Below are positions 18,422 through 26,448 of a stretch of 64,000 nt of DNA, piece after piece. This DNA is from Peptoniphilus lacydonensis (GTDB lineage: Bacteria > Bacillota > Clostridia > Tissierellales > Peptoniphilaceae). The notes beneath the pieces are model-generated. The model did not search any database and was not told where the DNA came from. It worked only from the letters and a program-made list of their open reading frames with translations. Numbering within the stretch: position 1 is the stretch's first letter; every line of letters begins with the position of its first letter. Location of the stretch: positions 992,001 through 1,056,000 of the forward strand of contig NZ_FNWF01000003.1 in the NCBI RefSeq assembly GCF_900106515.1, written 5' to 3'. A program made the translations under genes and the position numbers.

Positions 18422-19523
18422 AAATTATTTTAAAATCACATGGGCACACAAAACTCCTATACTTTTGTACACGATAATATTTTTCGTATTGATGAGTTTT
18501 GCGACAAAAAACACTACACAAACTTCCTACAAACCCGTTGATGTAAATATTTATGTGCAAGACAAAGCGAACACCAAACTTTCCAAATCTCTCTACGATT
18601 ATTTGGGCAAGAATGCTAAGATAAAAACGATGGATGAAACAATCGTAGACGACAAGCTTTTCTACAATATTATCAACGCAGCTGTGATAATCCCAGAGGA
18701 TTTCGACAAAACAAAAGAAGTTTTATACAAAGTCGCTCCGAATAATGCTTATGCGATGGATATCAAAGAAAAGATAAATATTTATCTGAGCCAAGTAAGT
18801 TCCTACGAAAAAAGTGGATTTACTGAAAATGAGGCTATAAAAAATGCGACTGAGGATTTGGACAAAAAAATTGATGTAAGTATTAAAGAGGGTAGTACAA
18901 ATTCCAAAAAAGATAACTCCAAATTCTACTTTAACTTTTTAAATTACTTATTACTTGCACAAGTGATATTAGTCGTTTCAAATATCGCTTTGGTCTACAA
19001 GAAACAACCAATTCTTATGAGAAACAATGTGTCACCACGTCCAAGAACTAGAATAAATCTGGAGTTGATGCTGGGTCATATCGTCACAGGACTTGTGTTC
19101 TGGTTAATTTACATGATACTTTTCTGTGTTTTGTACAAATACGATTTTACAAAGATACACGTCAATCTTATGATGCTTAATTCGTTTGTATTCACTATAT
19201 CTGTGGTGTCGATGGCTGTGATGATATCAAATGTAATCAAAAATTCTAACACAGTTCAAGGAGTAATGAATATCGTTTCACTTGGATCGTCGTTTTTGTG
19301 TGGGGCATTTGTTCCGCAAGAATTACTAGGGAAAACTGCTCTTACAATAGGGAGAATCTTCCCAGGATTTTACTATATAAGTAATAACGAAATTTTAGAA
19401 GAATTTCCAGAACTTTCCAAAATTCTTCCTAATCTTTTTATAATTTTGGGATTTAGCGTAGTATTTATAGTGATTTCTGTTTTGGCAAAACCAAAAGGTA
19501 ACGATAATATCAACAAATCATGA
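18408..19523 (+). CDS. ABC-2 type permease 2 (transposon cargo)
   Basis: A 371-residue permease with the same plan as its upstream partner: one N-terminal membrane segment (about 17-34), a long external domain (about 40-165), then five or six membrane segments. The start ATG 18408 follows AGAGGTAAAG within the end of permease 1. The stop TGA at 19521-19523 abuts the end of the IS200/IS605 element, so that element inserted at, or has replaced, the operon's 3' flank; no terminator of its own remains. Confidence 0.82.
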   Translation: MRVFKNYFKITWAHKTPILLYTIIFFVLMSFATKNTTQTSYKPVDVNIYVQDKANTKLSKSLYDYLGKNAKIKTMDETIVDDKLFYNIINAAVIIPEDFDKTKEVLYKVAPNNAYAMDIKEKINIYLSQVSSYEKSGFTENEAIKNATEDLDKKIDVSIKEGSTNSKKDNSKFYFNFLNYLLLAQVILVVSNIALVYKKQPILMRNNVSPRPRTRINLELMLGHIVTGLVFWLIYMILFCVLYKYDFTKIHVNLMMLNSFVFTISVVSMAVMISNVIKNSNTVQGVMNIVSLGSSFLCGAFVPQELLGKTALTIGRIFPGFYYISNNEILEEFPELSKILPNLFIILGFSVVFIVISVLAKPKGNDNINKS

Positions 19524-20195
19524 CCACCCGTAAAACAGGTGGTTTGTTCAAGGGCTATAAGCCCGAGTGATACCAACCAGCGTCTCAAGGCGCTGGTTTT
19601 CACTCCGTTCAAATCTAACTGTTTTTGCCACTTTAGCCTATCACTGAAAGGGATTTTTAATTTCTATTTCCCAAACGGATCTGTATATTCTTTTACACTC
19701 AATTTATCAAGTGCTATATCATGTTGCTATTGTTCTCTTATATATTTTGCTATTGTCTTTTCATTCAATCCCACTGTGCTCACATAATATCCTTCTGCCC
19801 AAAAATGACGATTGCCAAATTTGTATTTTAAATTCGCATGTCTGTCAAACATCATTAGGGCACTTTTCCCTTTTAAATATCCCATAAAACTTGATACTGA
19901 TATTTTGGGTGGAATGCTTACTAACATGTGTACATGATCTGGCATCATATGCCCTTCTATTATTTTTACTCCTTTGTATTTACAAAGTAATTTGAATATT
20001 TCTATGAGACTTTCTCTATATTGATAAAATATCACTTTTCGTCTATACTTTGGAGTGAAGACTATGTGATACTTGCACATCCATTTTGTGTGAGACAATG
20101 AATTAGTTTTATTTGCCATAAAATCACCTCTTATTATTTTAGGTCTGAACAACTCTATTATAATACTTGGTGATTTTTTTGGTATAACCTAAGAA
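19524..20195 (-). mobile_element. IS200/IS605-family element (tnpA only)
   Basis: The element consists of one Y1 transposase gene on the minus strand plus a structured end at 19524-19598. That end has three hairpins: CCACC/GGTGG (19524-19542), GGGCT/AGCCC (19552-19564) and an 8-bp AACCAGCG/CGCTGGTT stem (19575-19598). Subterminal hairpins in place of inverted repeats are typical of this family. The other end is not sharply defined; 20195 is an estimate. No tnpB is present. Confidence 0.7.
19664..20119 (-). pseudogene. tnpA: IS200-type Y1 transposase tnpA with premature amber
   Basis: The start (ATG at 20119-20117, preceded by AGAGGTGAT) gives MANKTNSLSHTKWMCKYHIV. The HUH motif is DHVHMLVS near residue 62, and the nucleophile Tyr is in EGYYVSTVG near 115. 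The frame meets TAG at 19729-19727 after ...TIAKYIREQ. The same frame continues for another 20 codons (QHDIALDKLSVKEYTDPFGK) to the next TAG at 19666-19664, which is the normal family C-terminus. So a nonsense mutation removes about 20 residues of the last helix; activity is doubtful. Confidence 0.8.
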
Positions 20196-20209
20196 CGCCT
20201 ACCCGCATA

Positions 20210-21002
20210 TGACCTGAACCCCAAAATCCGGAATACGGATGGAGGGGTTTTTGTATGCCAAAATACACAAATGAATTTAAAATAAGATTAGTAATAGAAT
20301 ACTTATCAGGTAAATCTGGAGGCTATAGAATTGTAGCTAAAAAACATGATATTCCTTGGACTACATTAAGAGAATGGATAAATCAATACAAATTTGGTGG
20401 CTTCGATAAATTATCTAAAAAGTTAAAAAACAATAAATTCACTAGTGAATTCAAGCTATCTGTAATACAATATAGGCAAATCAATAATACTTCGCTTAGA
20501 GAGACTGCAGAGCATTTCAATCTTGTTAATGGATCTATGGTATATAGATGGGAGAAAGCTTATCAAAAGCATGGTTTATCTGGGTTAGAAGACAATAGAG
20601 GAAGGCCTAAAAAAGAAATGACCAAATTAAATAAGAATTCAAAGGATAATACTCCAATAAACGAAAGCGAGAGAGAAGAATTAATAAGACTAAGAGAAGA
20701 AAATAGACTTCTCAAAATGAAGATAATCTACGAAAAAAAGCTACAAGCCTTGCTACTGGAAGAGGAAGCAGAAGCAAGGAAAAGACAAAGATAATCCTCA
20801 AACTACAAAAAGAATATCCAAAAAGCAAGGTAAGTGAATGGATAGAAATAGCTAAGTTACCAAAATCATCCTACTATGAATGGAAGATAAAATTAAAAAA
20901 TCCAACAGACAAAGACAAGGAAGTTAAAGGTGAAATTAAAACCATAGTAAAAGCATCAAAAGGTAGCTATGGCTACAGAAGAGTAACTATGGTATTAAAA
21001 AA
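20210..21002 (+). mobile_element. IS3-family element, 3' part removed
   Basis: The left end begins near TGACCTGAACCCC at 20210, just ahead of orfA. OrfA is complete and orfB is cut off at the junction with ISL3 copy 2. The rest of orfB and the right end are not found downstream, because the composite transposon ended at that ISL3 copy when it moved here. Confidence 0.75.
20255..20794 (+). CDS. IS3-family (IS150-like) transposase OrfA
   Basis: A 179-residue protein starting at ATG 20255, after GGAGGGG. Two helix-turn-helix modules are visible: residues about 8-52 (GKSGGYRIVAKKHDIPWTTLREWINQY) and about 63-110 (NNTSLRETAEHFNLVNGSMVYRWEKAY). A C-terminal leucine-rich coiled coil (EELIRLREENRLLKMK) follows. 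This is the double-HTH OrfA of the IS150 group. OrfB overlaps its end in another frame, implying -1 frameshifting to make OrfAB, but OrfB is truncated, so the element is dead. Confidence 0.85.
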   Translation: MPKYTNEFKIRLVIEYLSGKSGGYRIVAKKHDIPWTTLREWINQYKFGGFDKLSKKLKNNKFTSEFKLSVIQYRQINNTSLRETAEHFNLVNGSMVYRWEKAYQKHGLSGLEDNRGRPKKEMTKLNKNSKDNTPINESEREELIRLREENRLLKMKIIYEKKLQALLLEEEAEARKRQR

Positions 21003-21060
21003 GGAACAAAAGAAACTGTTGGGGGGTATGAATAAACATACTATCTCAACAGTTTTTTAG
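20770..21060 (+). pseudogene. IS3-family OrfB, truncated by ISL3 copy 2
   Basis: The frame overlapping the end of orfA reads ...TKIILKLQKEYPKSKVSEW, KLPKSSYYEWKIK, then ASKGSYGYRRVTMVLKKE. This is the N-terminal HTH_21 region of OrfB, and GYRR sits just ahead of the DDE domain. At 21003 it runs into the ISL3 left repeat and stops at 21058-21060. The whole catalytic domain is missing. Confidence 0.8.
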
Positions 21061-22498
21061 TAAAAAAATTGCACTTACTCTACAAATCACCTAAGATAAA
21101 GTCACCACAACCAAATAAAGGAGGTAAAGTAAGTGCAAATAAATAATATCACAAAGCTTGTGGGAATTAAAGGTATTAAATTAGAAAAAGTAGAAGAAAC
21201 AGAAGATAAGATAACAATAACAGGTAAATGTAAGAAAAGACCTAAAACATGTCTATGCTGTGGATCAAAAAAGATAGAAATACATGACCATAGACAACAA
21301 AACATAAGAGATTTACCATATAGAGACAAACAAGTAATATTAAAAATAGACATAAGACGATTTAAGTGTAGAGAATGTGGAAAAAGATTCACAGAAGACA
21401 AGCCATTCGTATCAAAACATTGCCAAATAACAAAAAGACTAAAAAGAAGAGTATTAGAAGAATTTAAAAACAAAATATCCATCAAAGATATAGCTAAAAA
21501 ATTTTACATTTCACCCAAAACAGTCTCAAACATAATAGATACAGTAGAAATAAAAAGACTAAAACTAGGAGAAGTCCTAAACATAGACGAATTCAAAGGA
21601 GATTCAGGAGGAGAGAAATACCAGACGATAATAGCAGATAGTCAAAACAAAAAGATATTAGACGTACTACCAACAAGAAAATTTGATTACTTAGATAAAT
21701 ACTTTAGTCAAATACCAAAAGAAGAAAAAGATAAAGTAAAAATCTTCGTAAGCGATATGTATAGACCATATAGAGATATAAAGAAAAAACACTTTCCAAA
21801 CGCAAAACATCTAATAGACAGATATCATTTCATAAGACAAGTAACATGGGGATTTGAAAATACAAGAATATCAGAATCAAAAAAGATGAAAAAACAAGAA
21901 AGAATACACTTTATGAGAAGTAAATCCCTTCTGACAAAACCAATGATAAAACTTGAAGATGACGAAAAGATAAAAGTATCAATAATGTTAGAAAGAAACG
22001 AAGAAATAAGAAAAGCATACCTAACAAAAGAAACCTTCTACAACCTAGTTATGAAGAGTGAAAACAAAGAGAAAGCTCAAAGAAACATACAAGGTTGGAT
22101 AGTTTACCTGTTAGAAGATGGATCCATTAAATGGAGGTCCTGTCTAACAGCATTTAAGAACTGGATAGAACAAATATCAAACAGTTTTGATTACGAATTT
22201 ACAAATGGATATGTAGAAGGAATTAACAATAAAATAAAAGTATTAAAGAGAATAACATTTGGAATGAAAAATTTCAAAAGATTTAGAAATAGAATATTAG
22301 CACTTGAATAATATACAAGAACTGAATAAAAGAATTAGCTTTTAGGAAAATAAGCCTATAGGCTTATTAAGTGACGCTAAAAACAGGTAGAAAGTGACTA
22401 TTAAGATAGGTCTTTTAAAAGTAAGTGAATAATGATGTATAATTAAGAAGAGATGCCAACTTTATAGGTTAGCATCCCCCAATGGATTCTTTAGAGCC
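21003..22498 (+). mobile_element. ISL3-family insertion sequence, copy 2
   Basis: A 1,496-bp copy in the same orientation as copy 1. It has the same ends (GGAACAAAAG...TTTAGAGCC), six G instead of nine in the left repeat, and a single 31-bp repeat near the right end (67 bp shorter). Its left neighbour is the IS3 orfB fragment. Its right neighbour is the AAAATTAA octamer that also flanks copy 1 on the left. Confidence 0.9.
21133..22311 (+). CDS. ISL3-family transposase, copy 2
   Basis: A 392-residue transposase identical to copy 1 except residue 3 (Ile for Met). GTG 21133 is the only usable start, eight bases after AAAGGAGG. The zinc-ribbon pairs (CLCCGS, CRECGK), HTH and DDE-domain motifs are all retained. 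Near-identity of the two copies means recent duplication and allows either homologous recombination across the unit or joint transposition. Confidence 0.92.
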   Translation: MQINNITKLVGIKGIKLEKVEETEDKITITGKCKKRPKTCLCCGSKKIEIHDHRQQNIRDLPYRDKQVILKIDIRRFKCRECGKRFTEDKPFVSKHCQITKRLKRRVLEEFKNKISIKDIAKKFYISPKTVSNIIDTVEIKRLKLGEVLNIDEFKGDSGGEKYQTIIADSQNKKILDVLPTRKFDYLDKYFSQIPKEEKDKVKIFVSDMYRPYRDIKKKHFPNAKHLIDRYHFIRQVTWGFENTRISESKKMKKQERIHFMRSKSLLTKPMIKLEDDEKIKVSIMLERNEEIRKAYLTKETFYNLVMKSENKEKAQRNIQGWIVYLLEDGSIKWRSCLTAFKNWIEQISNSFDYEFTNGYVEGINNKIKVLKRITFGMKNFKRFRNRILALE

Positions 22499-22506
22499 AA
22501 AATTAA
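22499..22506. repeat. 8-bp target-site duplication, right copy (AAAATTAA)
   Basis: Identical to 14646-14653; lies directly after the right end of ISL3 copy 2. Confidence 0.85.
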
Positions 22507-22537
22507 CCCAGAGGGTCAGTTCAAAATCGTCTTTTTT
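22503..22537 (+). terminator. Right half of the transposon-split terminator
   Basis: TTAACC, AGAGGGTCA, TCAAA and TCGTC (22503-22531) followed by six T. These segments pair with the sequence after the MFS gene at 14615-14645. Confidence 0.8.
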
Positions 22538-22633
22538 ATTTGCGAAAAATTTATTTAGTTCCTATAAAGAATTCCTAAAAAATTTTAAAAATAATCTGAA
22601 ATTAGTTTACAAAATTTTTACTAAATATTTACT

Positions 22634-22684
22634 TTGACTTTAAAAAAAGAAAAATATATTGTAATATAAAATTGTAATACAATT
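22634..22684 (+). promoter_or_regulatory. Putative operator/promoter upstream of Na/Pi transporter
   Basis: TTGACT at 22634-22639 may be a -35, although the -10 is ambiguous (TATATT or TAATAT). ATTGTAATA occurs twice (22658-22666 and 22671-22679). The second is part of a perfect palindrome, AATTGTAATACAATT, at 22670-22684, ending one base before the ribosome site. It looks like a repressor site; the regulator is unknown. Confidence 0.5.
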
Positions 22685-22695
22685 TTGGAGGAGCT

Positions 22696-24294
22696 ATGCA
22701 AATTAATTATTTTATCGAACTATTAGGAGGGCTCGCCTTATTTCTATATGGAATGGAAATGATGAGCAGTGGTTTGGAACTAGTCGCAGGAGATAAACTT
22801 AGAACAGTTATTGAAAAGATGACTTCTAGTTTTTTTAAAGCAATACTTGTCGGAACTTTTGTAACTGCGATAATTCAGTCCTCTTCTGCTACGACTGTAA
22901 TGGTGGTAGGTTTTGTAAATGCAGGACTTATGACAATTTATCAGGCAGTTGGTATTATAATGGGGGCAAATATTGGTACAACTATAACGGGTCAATTAGT
23001 TGCACTTAATATTTCAACTGTTGCACCTATTATTGCTTTTGTAGGATTTTTATTAAACACATTTTCAAAAAATAAGAAAAAAAGATATGTGGGTCAAGCT
23101 GTAATTGGTCTTGGATTTTTATTTATGGGAATGGAATTTATGAGTGAGTCCATGGAGCCTTTGAGAGATTATCCTGGATTTGTAACTATGATGACAAAAT
23201 TTGAAAATCCGATCTTAGGAGTTTTGGCAGGAACTGCTATAACTGCAATAATTCAATCTTCATCAGCTTCTCTTGGTATTTTGCAGGCAATTGCTAATCA
23301 AGGTGTGATTCCACTTCACTCTGCTATGTATATAATTTTTGGTTTTAATATTGGTACTTGTATAACATCAGTTCTTTCATCTGTTGGTTCGTCTAAGAAT
23401 GCAAAGAGAACTGCCCTTGTCCATGTTCTTTTTAATATAATTGGAACTATAATTTTTGTAATAATTTCTTTTATTATTCCAATTGATGAGGTAATAACAA
23501 ATATTTCTAGAGATTTGCCAGCGGCACAGATTGCAAATTTGCATACATTATTTAATGTTACAACTACACTTTTACTATTTCCTTTCTCTAGAAAACTTGC
23601 AGAGCTTTCTTTTAAAATAATACCGGGAATTGATAGAGAACAAGAAGAGATGTCTTTACAATTTATAAATAAAAATGTAATAAAGGATGCACCAGCAACA
23701 TTTACAGATGTAAAGGCTGAAATTAGAAGACTGCTTGAAGTTGTAACTAAAAATTATGAGGATTCGGTAAGCCTTCTTAAAAATTTTGATGAAGAAAAGT
23801 ACGATGAAATATTTAGAAGAGAAGAAGCTATAAATTATTTAAATAAAGAAATTTCTGCTTTTATAATTGATTCTCTAGGTCTTGCAATGAATGAAAAGAC
23901 ATCAGCAAATTTTGCGGCATATCTTAGAATTTCAAGAGATATGGAAAGAATTGGAGATCACTCAAAAAATATTGCAGAAGTTGCAAAATTAAAGGATGAT
24001 CAAAAGTTGGAATTTACAGACAAAACTTTTGAAGAATTGAGTGAATTAAATGCGATTATAGAAAAAATGTTCAAATCAGCAATGGGTGAGTTGGATAAAA
24101 GAGATAGAGTTATATTTATGCGTGAATCTAACGAAACGGTGCAAAAGGAGGCGTCTACTTTTAGAAATAATCATATGCTAAGAATGCGACAAAAGATTTG
24201 TAATCCAGAAAGTGGACTTTTGTACGAAAAAACTCTTGCTGCTTTAGAGAGAATTTCTTCATATATATCCAACGCAAGTAAGCTTGCAAATTAA
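22696..24294 (+). CDS. Na/phosphate cotransporter with PhoU-like domain
   Basis: A 532-residue protein starting at ATG 22696 after TTGGAGGAG. The membrane part (about 1-310) contains the duplicated NaPi-II signature: IIQSSSATTVMVVGF near residue 60 and IIQSSSASLGILQAI near 195. Residues about 335-525 form a helical PhoU-like domain (MERIGDHSKNIAEVAK near 415). It probably takes up phosphate with sodium, the PhoU part acting in regulation. A 15-bp palindrome directly before the ribosome site suggests transcriptional control. A terminator follows at 24306. Confidence 0.9.
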   Translation: MQINYFIELLGGLALFLYGMEMMSSGLELVAGDKLRTVIEKMTSSFFKAILVGTFVTAIIQSSSATTVMVVGFVNAGLMTIYQAVGIIMGANIGTTITGQLVALNISTVAPIIAFVGFLLNTFSKNKKKRYVGQAVIGLGFLFMGMEFMSESMEPLRDYPGFVTMMTKFENPILGVLAGTAITAIIQSSSASLGILQAIANQGVIPLHSAMYIIFGFNIGTCITSVLSSVGSSKNAKRTALVHVLFNIIGTIIFVIISFIIPIDEVITNISRDLPAAQIANLHTLFNVTTTLLLFPFSRKLAELSFKIIPGIDREQEEMSLQFINKNVIKDAPATFTDVKAEIRRLLEVVTKNYEDSVSLLKNFDEEKYDEIFRREEAINYLNKEISAFIIDSLGLAMNEKTSANFAAYLRISRDMERIGDHSKNIAEVAKLKDDQKLEFTDKTFEELSELNAIIEKMFKSAMGELDKRDRVIFMRESNETVQKEASTFRNNHMLRMRQKICNPESGLLYEKTLAALERISSYISNASKLAN

Positions 24295-24305
24295 ATTTTA
24301 GAATT

Positions 24306-24333
24306 ATCTGTTGGGAAACTGGCAGATTTTTTT
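24306..24333 (+). terminator. Rho-independent terminator after Na/Pi transporter
   Basis: A 9-bp stem with wobble pairs (24306-24314 with 24319-24327), GAAA loop and T-run. Confidence 0.85.
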
Positions 24334-24456
24334 ATTGCAAATTTTATAAAAGAAAGATGTATATATTTAATTTTATAAAAAGCATAGAGATAGACATACA
24401 TTTAAATATTTGTTTACAAACTAAAGTTTAGATGATAAGATTAGTTTGGTGATATT

Positions 24457-25680
24457 ATGGAACTTAGTGAAAAAATAAGAATTCTTTCCGATGCTGCTAA
24501 GTATGATGTGAGTTGTTCTTCATCGGGTTCAAATAGAAAAAATAAAAAGAATGGAATGGGAAATGCGAGTATAAGTGGCATTTGTCATTCATGGAGCGAA
24601 GATGGAAGATGCATATCTCTTTTAAAAATACTTTTTACAAATCACTGCATATACAATTGTAATTATTGCATAAATGCTAAAAGTGTAGATTCTAAGAGAG
24701 CGTCCTTTACTGTGGACGAAGTTGTGGATCTTACAATAAATTTTTACAAGAGAAATTATATTGAAGGTCTTTTTTTGTCTTCTGGAATTTTTAAATCTTG
24801 CGATTATACAATGGAAAAGTTGATAGAAGTTGCGAAAAAACTTCGCACTGAAAAAAATTTTAATGGATATATTCACATGAAGGCAATTCCAGGAGCAAGT
24901 GAAGATTTGATAAAAGAATTAGGAAGATATGTGGACAGAATGAGCATAAATATTGAGTTGCCAACTGAGGAGAGTCTTGCACTTTTAGCTCCAGAAAAGA
25001 GCATAGATGAAATTACAAAGCCAATGGATTTAGTTTCAAAAACTCTTTTTATGAATGGTTTGGAAAAGAAAAGTCGTAGTAGAAAAAATTTATTTTTGCC
25101 AGCTGGTCAGACGACTCAAATGATTGTTGGAGCAGGAAATATTCACGATATAGATGTTATAACTAGATCTCAAATGTTATATGATGATTATTCTCTTAAA
25201 AGAGTGTATTATTCTTCTTATGTTCCAGTTAGAGAAAATTCTAATTTGCCTAATATAAGCACTCCACTTATTCGGGAACATAGAATATATCAAGCTGACT
25301 TTTTGATGAGATTTTATGGATTTAATTCTCGTGATTTATTATCTCATGAGAAAAAAGATTTTGATCTAAATTTAGATCCTAAGATGGATTGGGCAATAGA
25401 TAATTTTACAAATCCTCTTGAGGTAAATAAGGCAAGTTTAGATGAACTTTTAAAGGTTCCAGGGTTTGGTCCAAAGGCTGCGAGAAAGATTGTAAAGGCG
25501 AGAAGAGCTTTTCCTCTTAAATTTGAAGATTTGAAAAAGCTTAGAATATCCACTAAAAGGGCAGTTAATTTTATAACAGTTTCTGGAAAATATTATGGAA
25601 GAAAATTTGACACAAGAGATACACTTAGGTCAATTATTTTGGATAGGGAAAGTAGCGAGCAACTATCCTTTTTGGAGTGA
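24457..25680 (+). CDS. Radical SAM protein of DNA modification/repair type (HhH C-terminus)
   Basis: A 407-residue enzyme matching what I know as the 'putative DNA modification/repair radical SAM protein' family (TIGR03916). The cluster motif is Cys64-x3-Cys68-x2-Cys71 in HCIYNCNYCINA. A helix-hairpin-helix near residues 330-355 (LLKVPGFGPKAARKIVKARR) indicates DNA binding. The next gene encodes the constant partner of this family, overlapping or adjacent. Despite the name, no activity has been shown to my knowledge. The start ATG 24457 follows GGTGAT. Resembles spore-photoproduct-lyase-like radical SAM enzymes only in the core fold. Confidence 0.88.
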   Translation: MELSEKIRILSDAAKYDVSCSSSGSNRKNKKNGMGNASISGICHSWSEDGRCISLLKILFTNHCIYNCNYCINAKSVDSKRASFTVDEVVDLTINFYKRNYIEGLFLSSGIFKSCDYTMEKLIEVAKKLRTEKNFNGYIHMKAIPGASEDLIKELGRYVDRMSINIELPTEESLALLAPEKSIDEITKPMDLVSKTLFMNGLEKKSRSRKNLFLPAGQTTQMIVGAGNIHDIDVITRSQMLYDDYSLKRVYYSSYVPVRENSNLPNISTPLIREHRIYQADFLMRFYGFNSRDLLSHEKKDFDLNLDPKMDWAIDNFTNPLEVNKASLDELLKVPGFGPKAARKIVKARRAFPLKFEDLKKLRISTKRAVNFITVSGKYYGRKFDTRDTLRSIILDRESSEQLSFLE

Positions 25681-25688
25681 AAGATATT

Positions 25689-26414
25689 ATGATTTATGTA
25701 TACGATGGAAGTTTTGAAGGCCTTCTAACAGTTATTTTTGATTCTTACAAAGTTTTAGAAAGTGTGGAAAAAATAACTGTAAAAAATATGCAGATTGATT
25801 TTATTAGTGAGAAAATAAATACTAGAACAGATCTTGAAAAAGCAAATAGAGTGAAAAAATCCATTATAAAAAATTTCTCTTATTCTTTTTACAATAATAT
25901 TTGCATGGTTTTTTCATCTTCATCAGATAAAAAGGAAATGGCAATAGCGAAAACTTTGAAGAAGCTTTATACTAAGGGATTTTATTATATTGAGAGTGCA
26001 GATACTAATGTAGTAGATTTTAGAAATATTTTAAAAAGAGTTTCTGGGGAAATACATTCTTACAAGGGGCTTATTCGATTTAGTGAGTGTGATAATATTT
26101 TATTTGCTAGATTTGGTCCTGAGAATGATATTTTATTTTATTTATATTTACATTTTAAAAATAGACTGGGAAATTGTAAATTTATAATCGCAGATACAAA
26201 TAGAAAAAAAGCTGTACTTTACGATGGAAATAAAGGCAAATTTTTTGACTTTATTGATGATAAGAACTTAAAGATAGAAGATAAGTATGTGGATCTTTGG
26301 CTTAGGTTTTATGATTCTATTGCAATAGACGAACGCAAAAATGAAAAACTTAGAATTCAAAATATGCCAAAAAAATATTGGAAAAATCTTCCTGAAATGA
26401 ATAGATTAAAATAA
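25689..26414 (+). CDS. DUF4130/TIGR03915-type DNA metabolism partner protein
   Basis: A 241-residue protein recognised as the usual partner of the preceding radical SAM protein. ATG 25689 gives the canonical start MIYVYDGSFEGLLTVIFDSY with GGAG 11 bp upstream; the GTG at 25677 overlaps that site and is unlikely. The C-terminal part (FARFGPENDILFYLYLHFKNRL, then IADTNRKKAVLYD) belongs to the DUF4130 region, which is related to uracil-DNA glycosylases. No classical UDG water-activating motif is evident. The pair is probably co-translated. Role: inferred to be DNA repair or modification. Confidence 0.82.
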   Translation: MIYVYDGSFEGLLTVIFDSYKVLESVEKITVKNMQIDFISEKINTRTDLEKANRVKKSIIKNFSYSFYNNICMVFSSSSDKKEMAIAKTLKKLYTKGFYYIESADTNVVDFRNILKRVSGEIHSYKGLIRFSECDNILFARFGPENDILFYLYLHFKNRLGNCKFIIADTNRKKAVLYDGNKGKFFDFIDDKNLKIEDKYVDLWLRFYDSIAIDERKNEKLRIQNMPKKYWKNLPEMNRLK

Positions 26415-26448
26415 AAGGGTATAATAATAAGGGAGGAAAAAGTAGTAA

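Larger units (their letters stand above)
14654..22498 (+). mobile_element. ISL3-flanked composite transposon
   Basis: Two direct ISL3-family copies (14654-16219 and 21003-22498) bound a 4.8-kb centre carrying an ABC-2 export operon, an IS200/IS605 element and a truncated IS3-family element. Neither IS copy has its own flanking duplication, but the outer ends share AAAATTAA, as expected if the whole 7,845-bp unit moved at once. Rejoining the flanks recreates the hairpin terminator of the MFS gene, so the pre-insertion site can be read directly. The centre also uses more G+C-rich codons than the host genes around it, consistent with import. Confidence 0.85.

Noticed and set aside
19539-19787. 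82-codon plus-strand ORF over the IS200 end
   Set aside because: It runs through the hairpins and the tail of tnpA; no ribosome site or family match.
22499-22531. Right inverted repeat of the truncated IS3-family element
   Set aside because: AGGGTCAGTTCA looks loosely like an IS3 end, but pairing with 14615-14645 and the flanking octamer explain it better as half of the host terminator.
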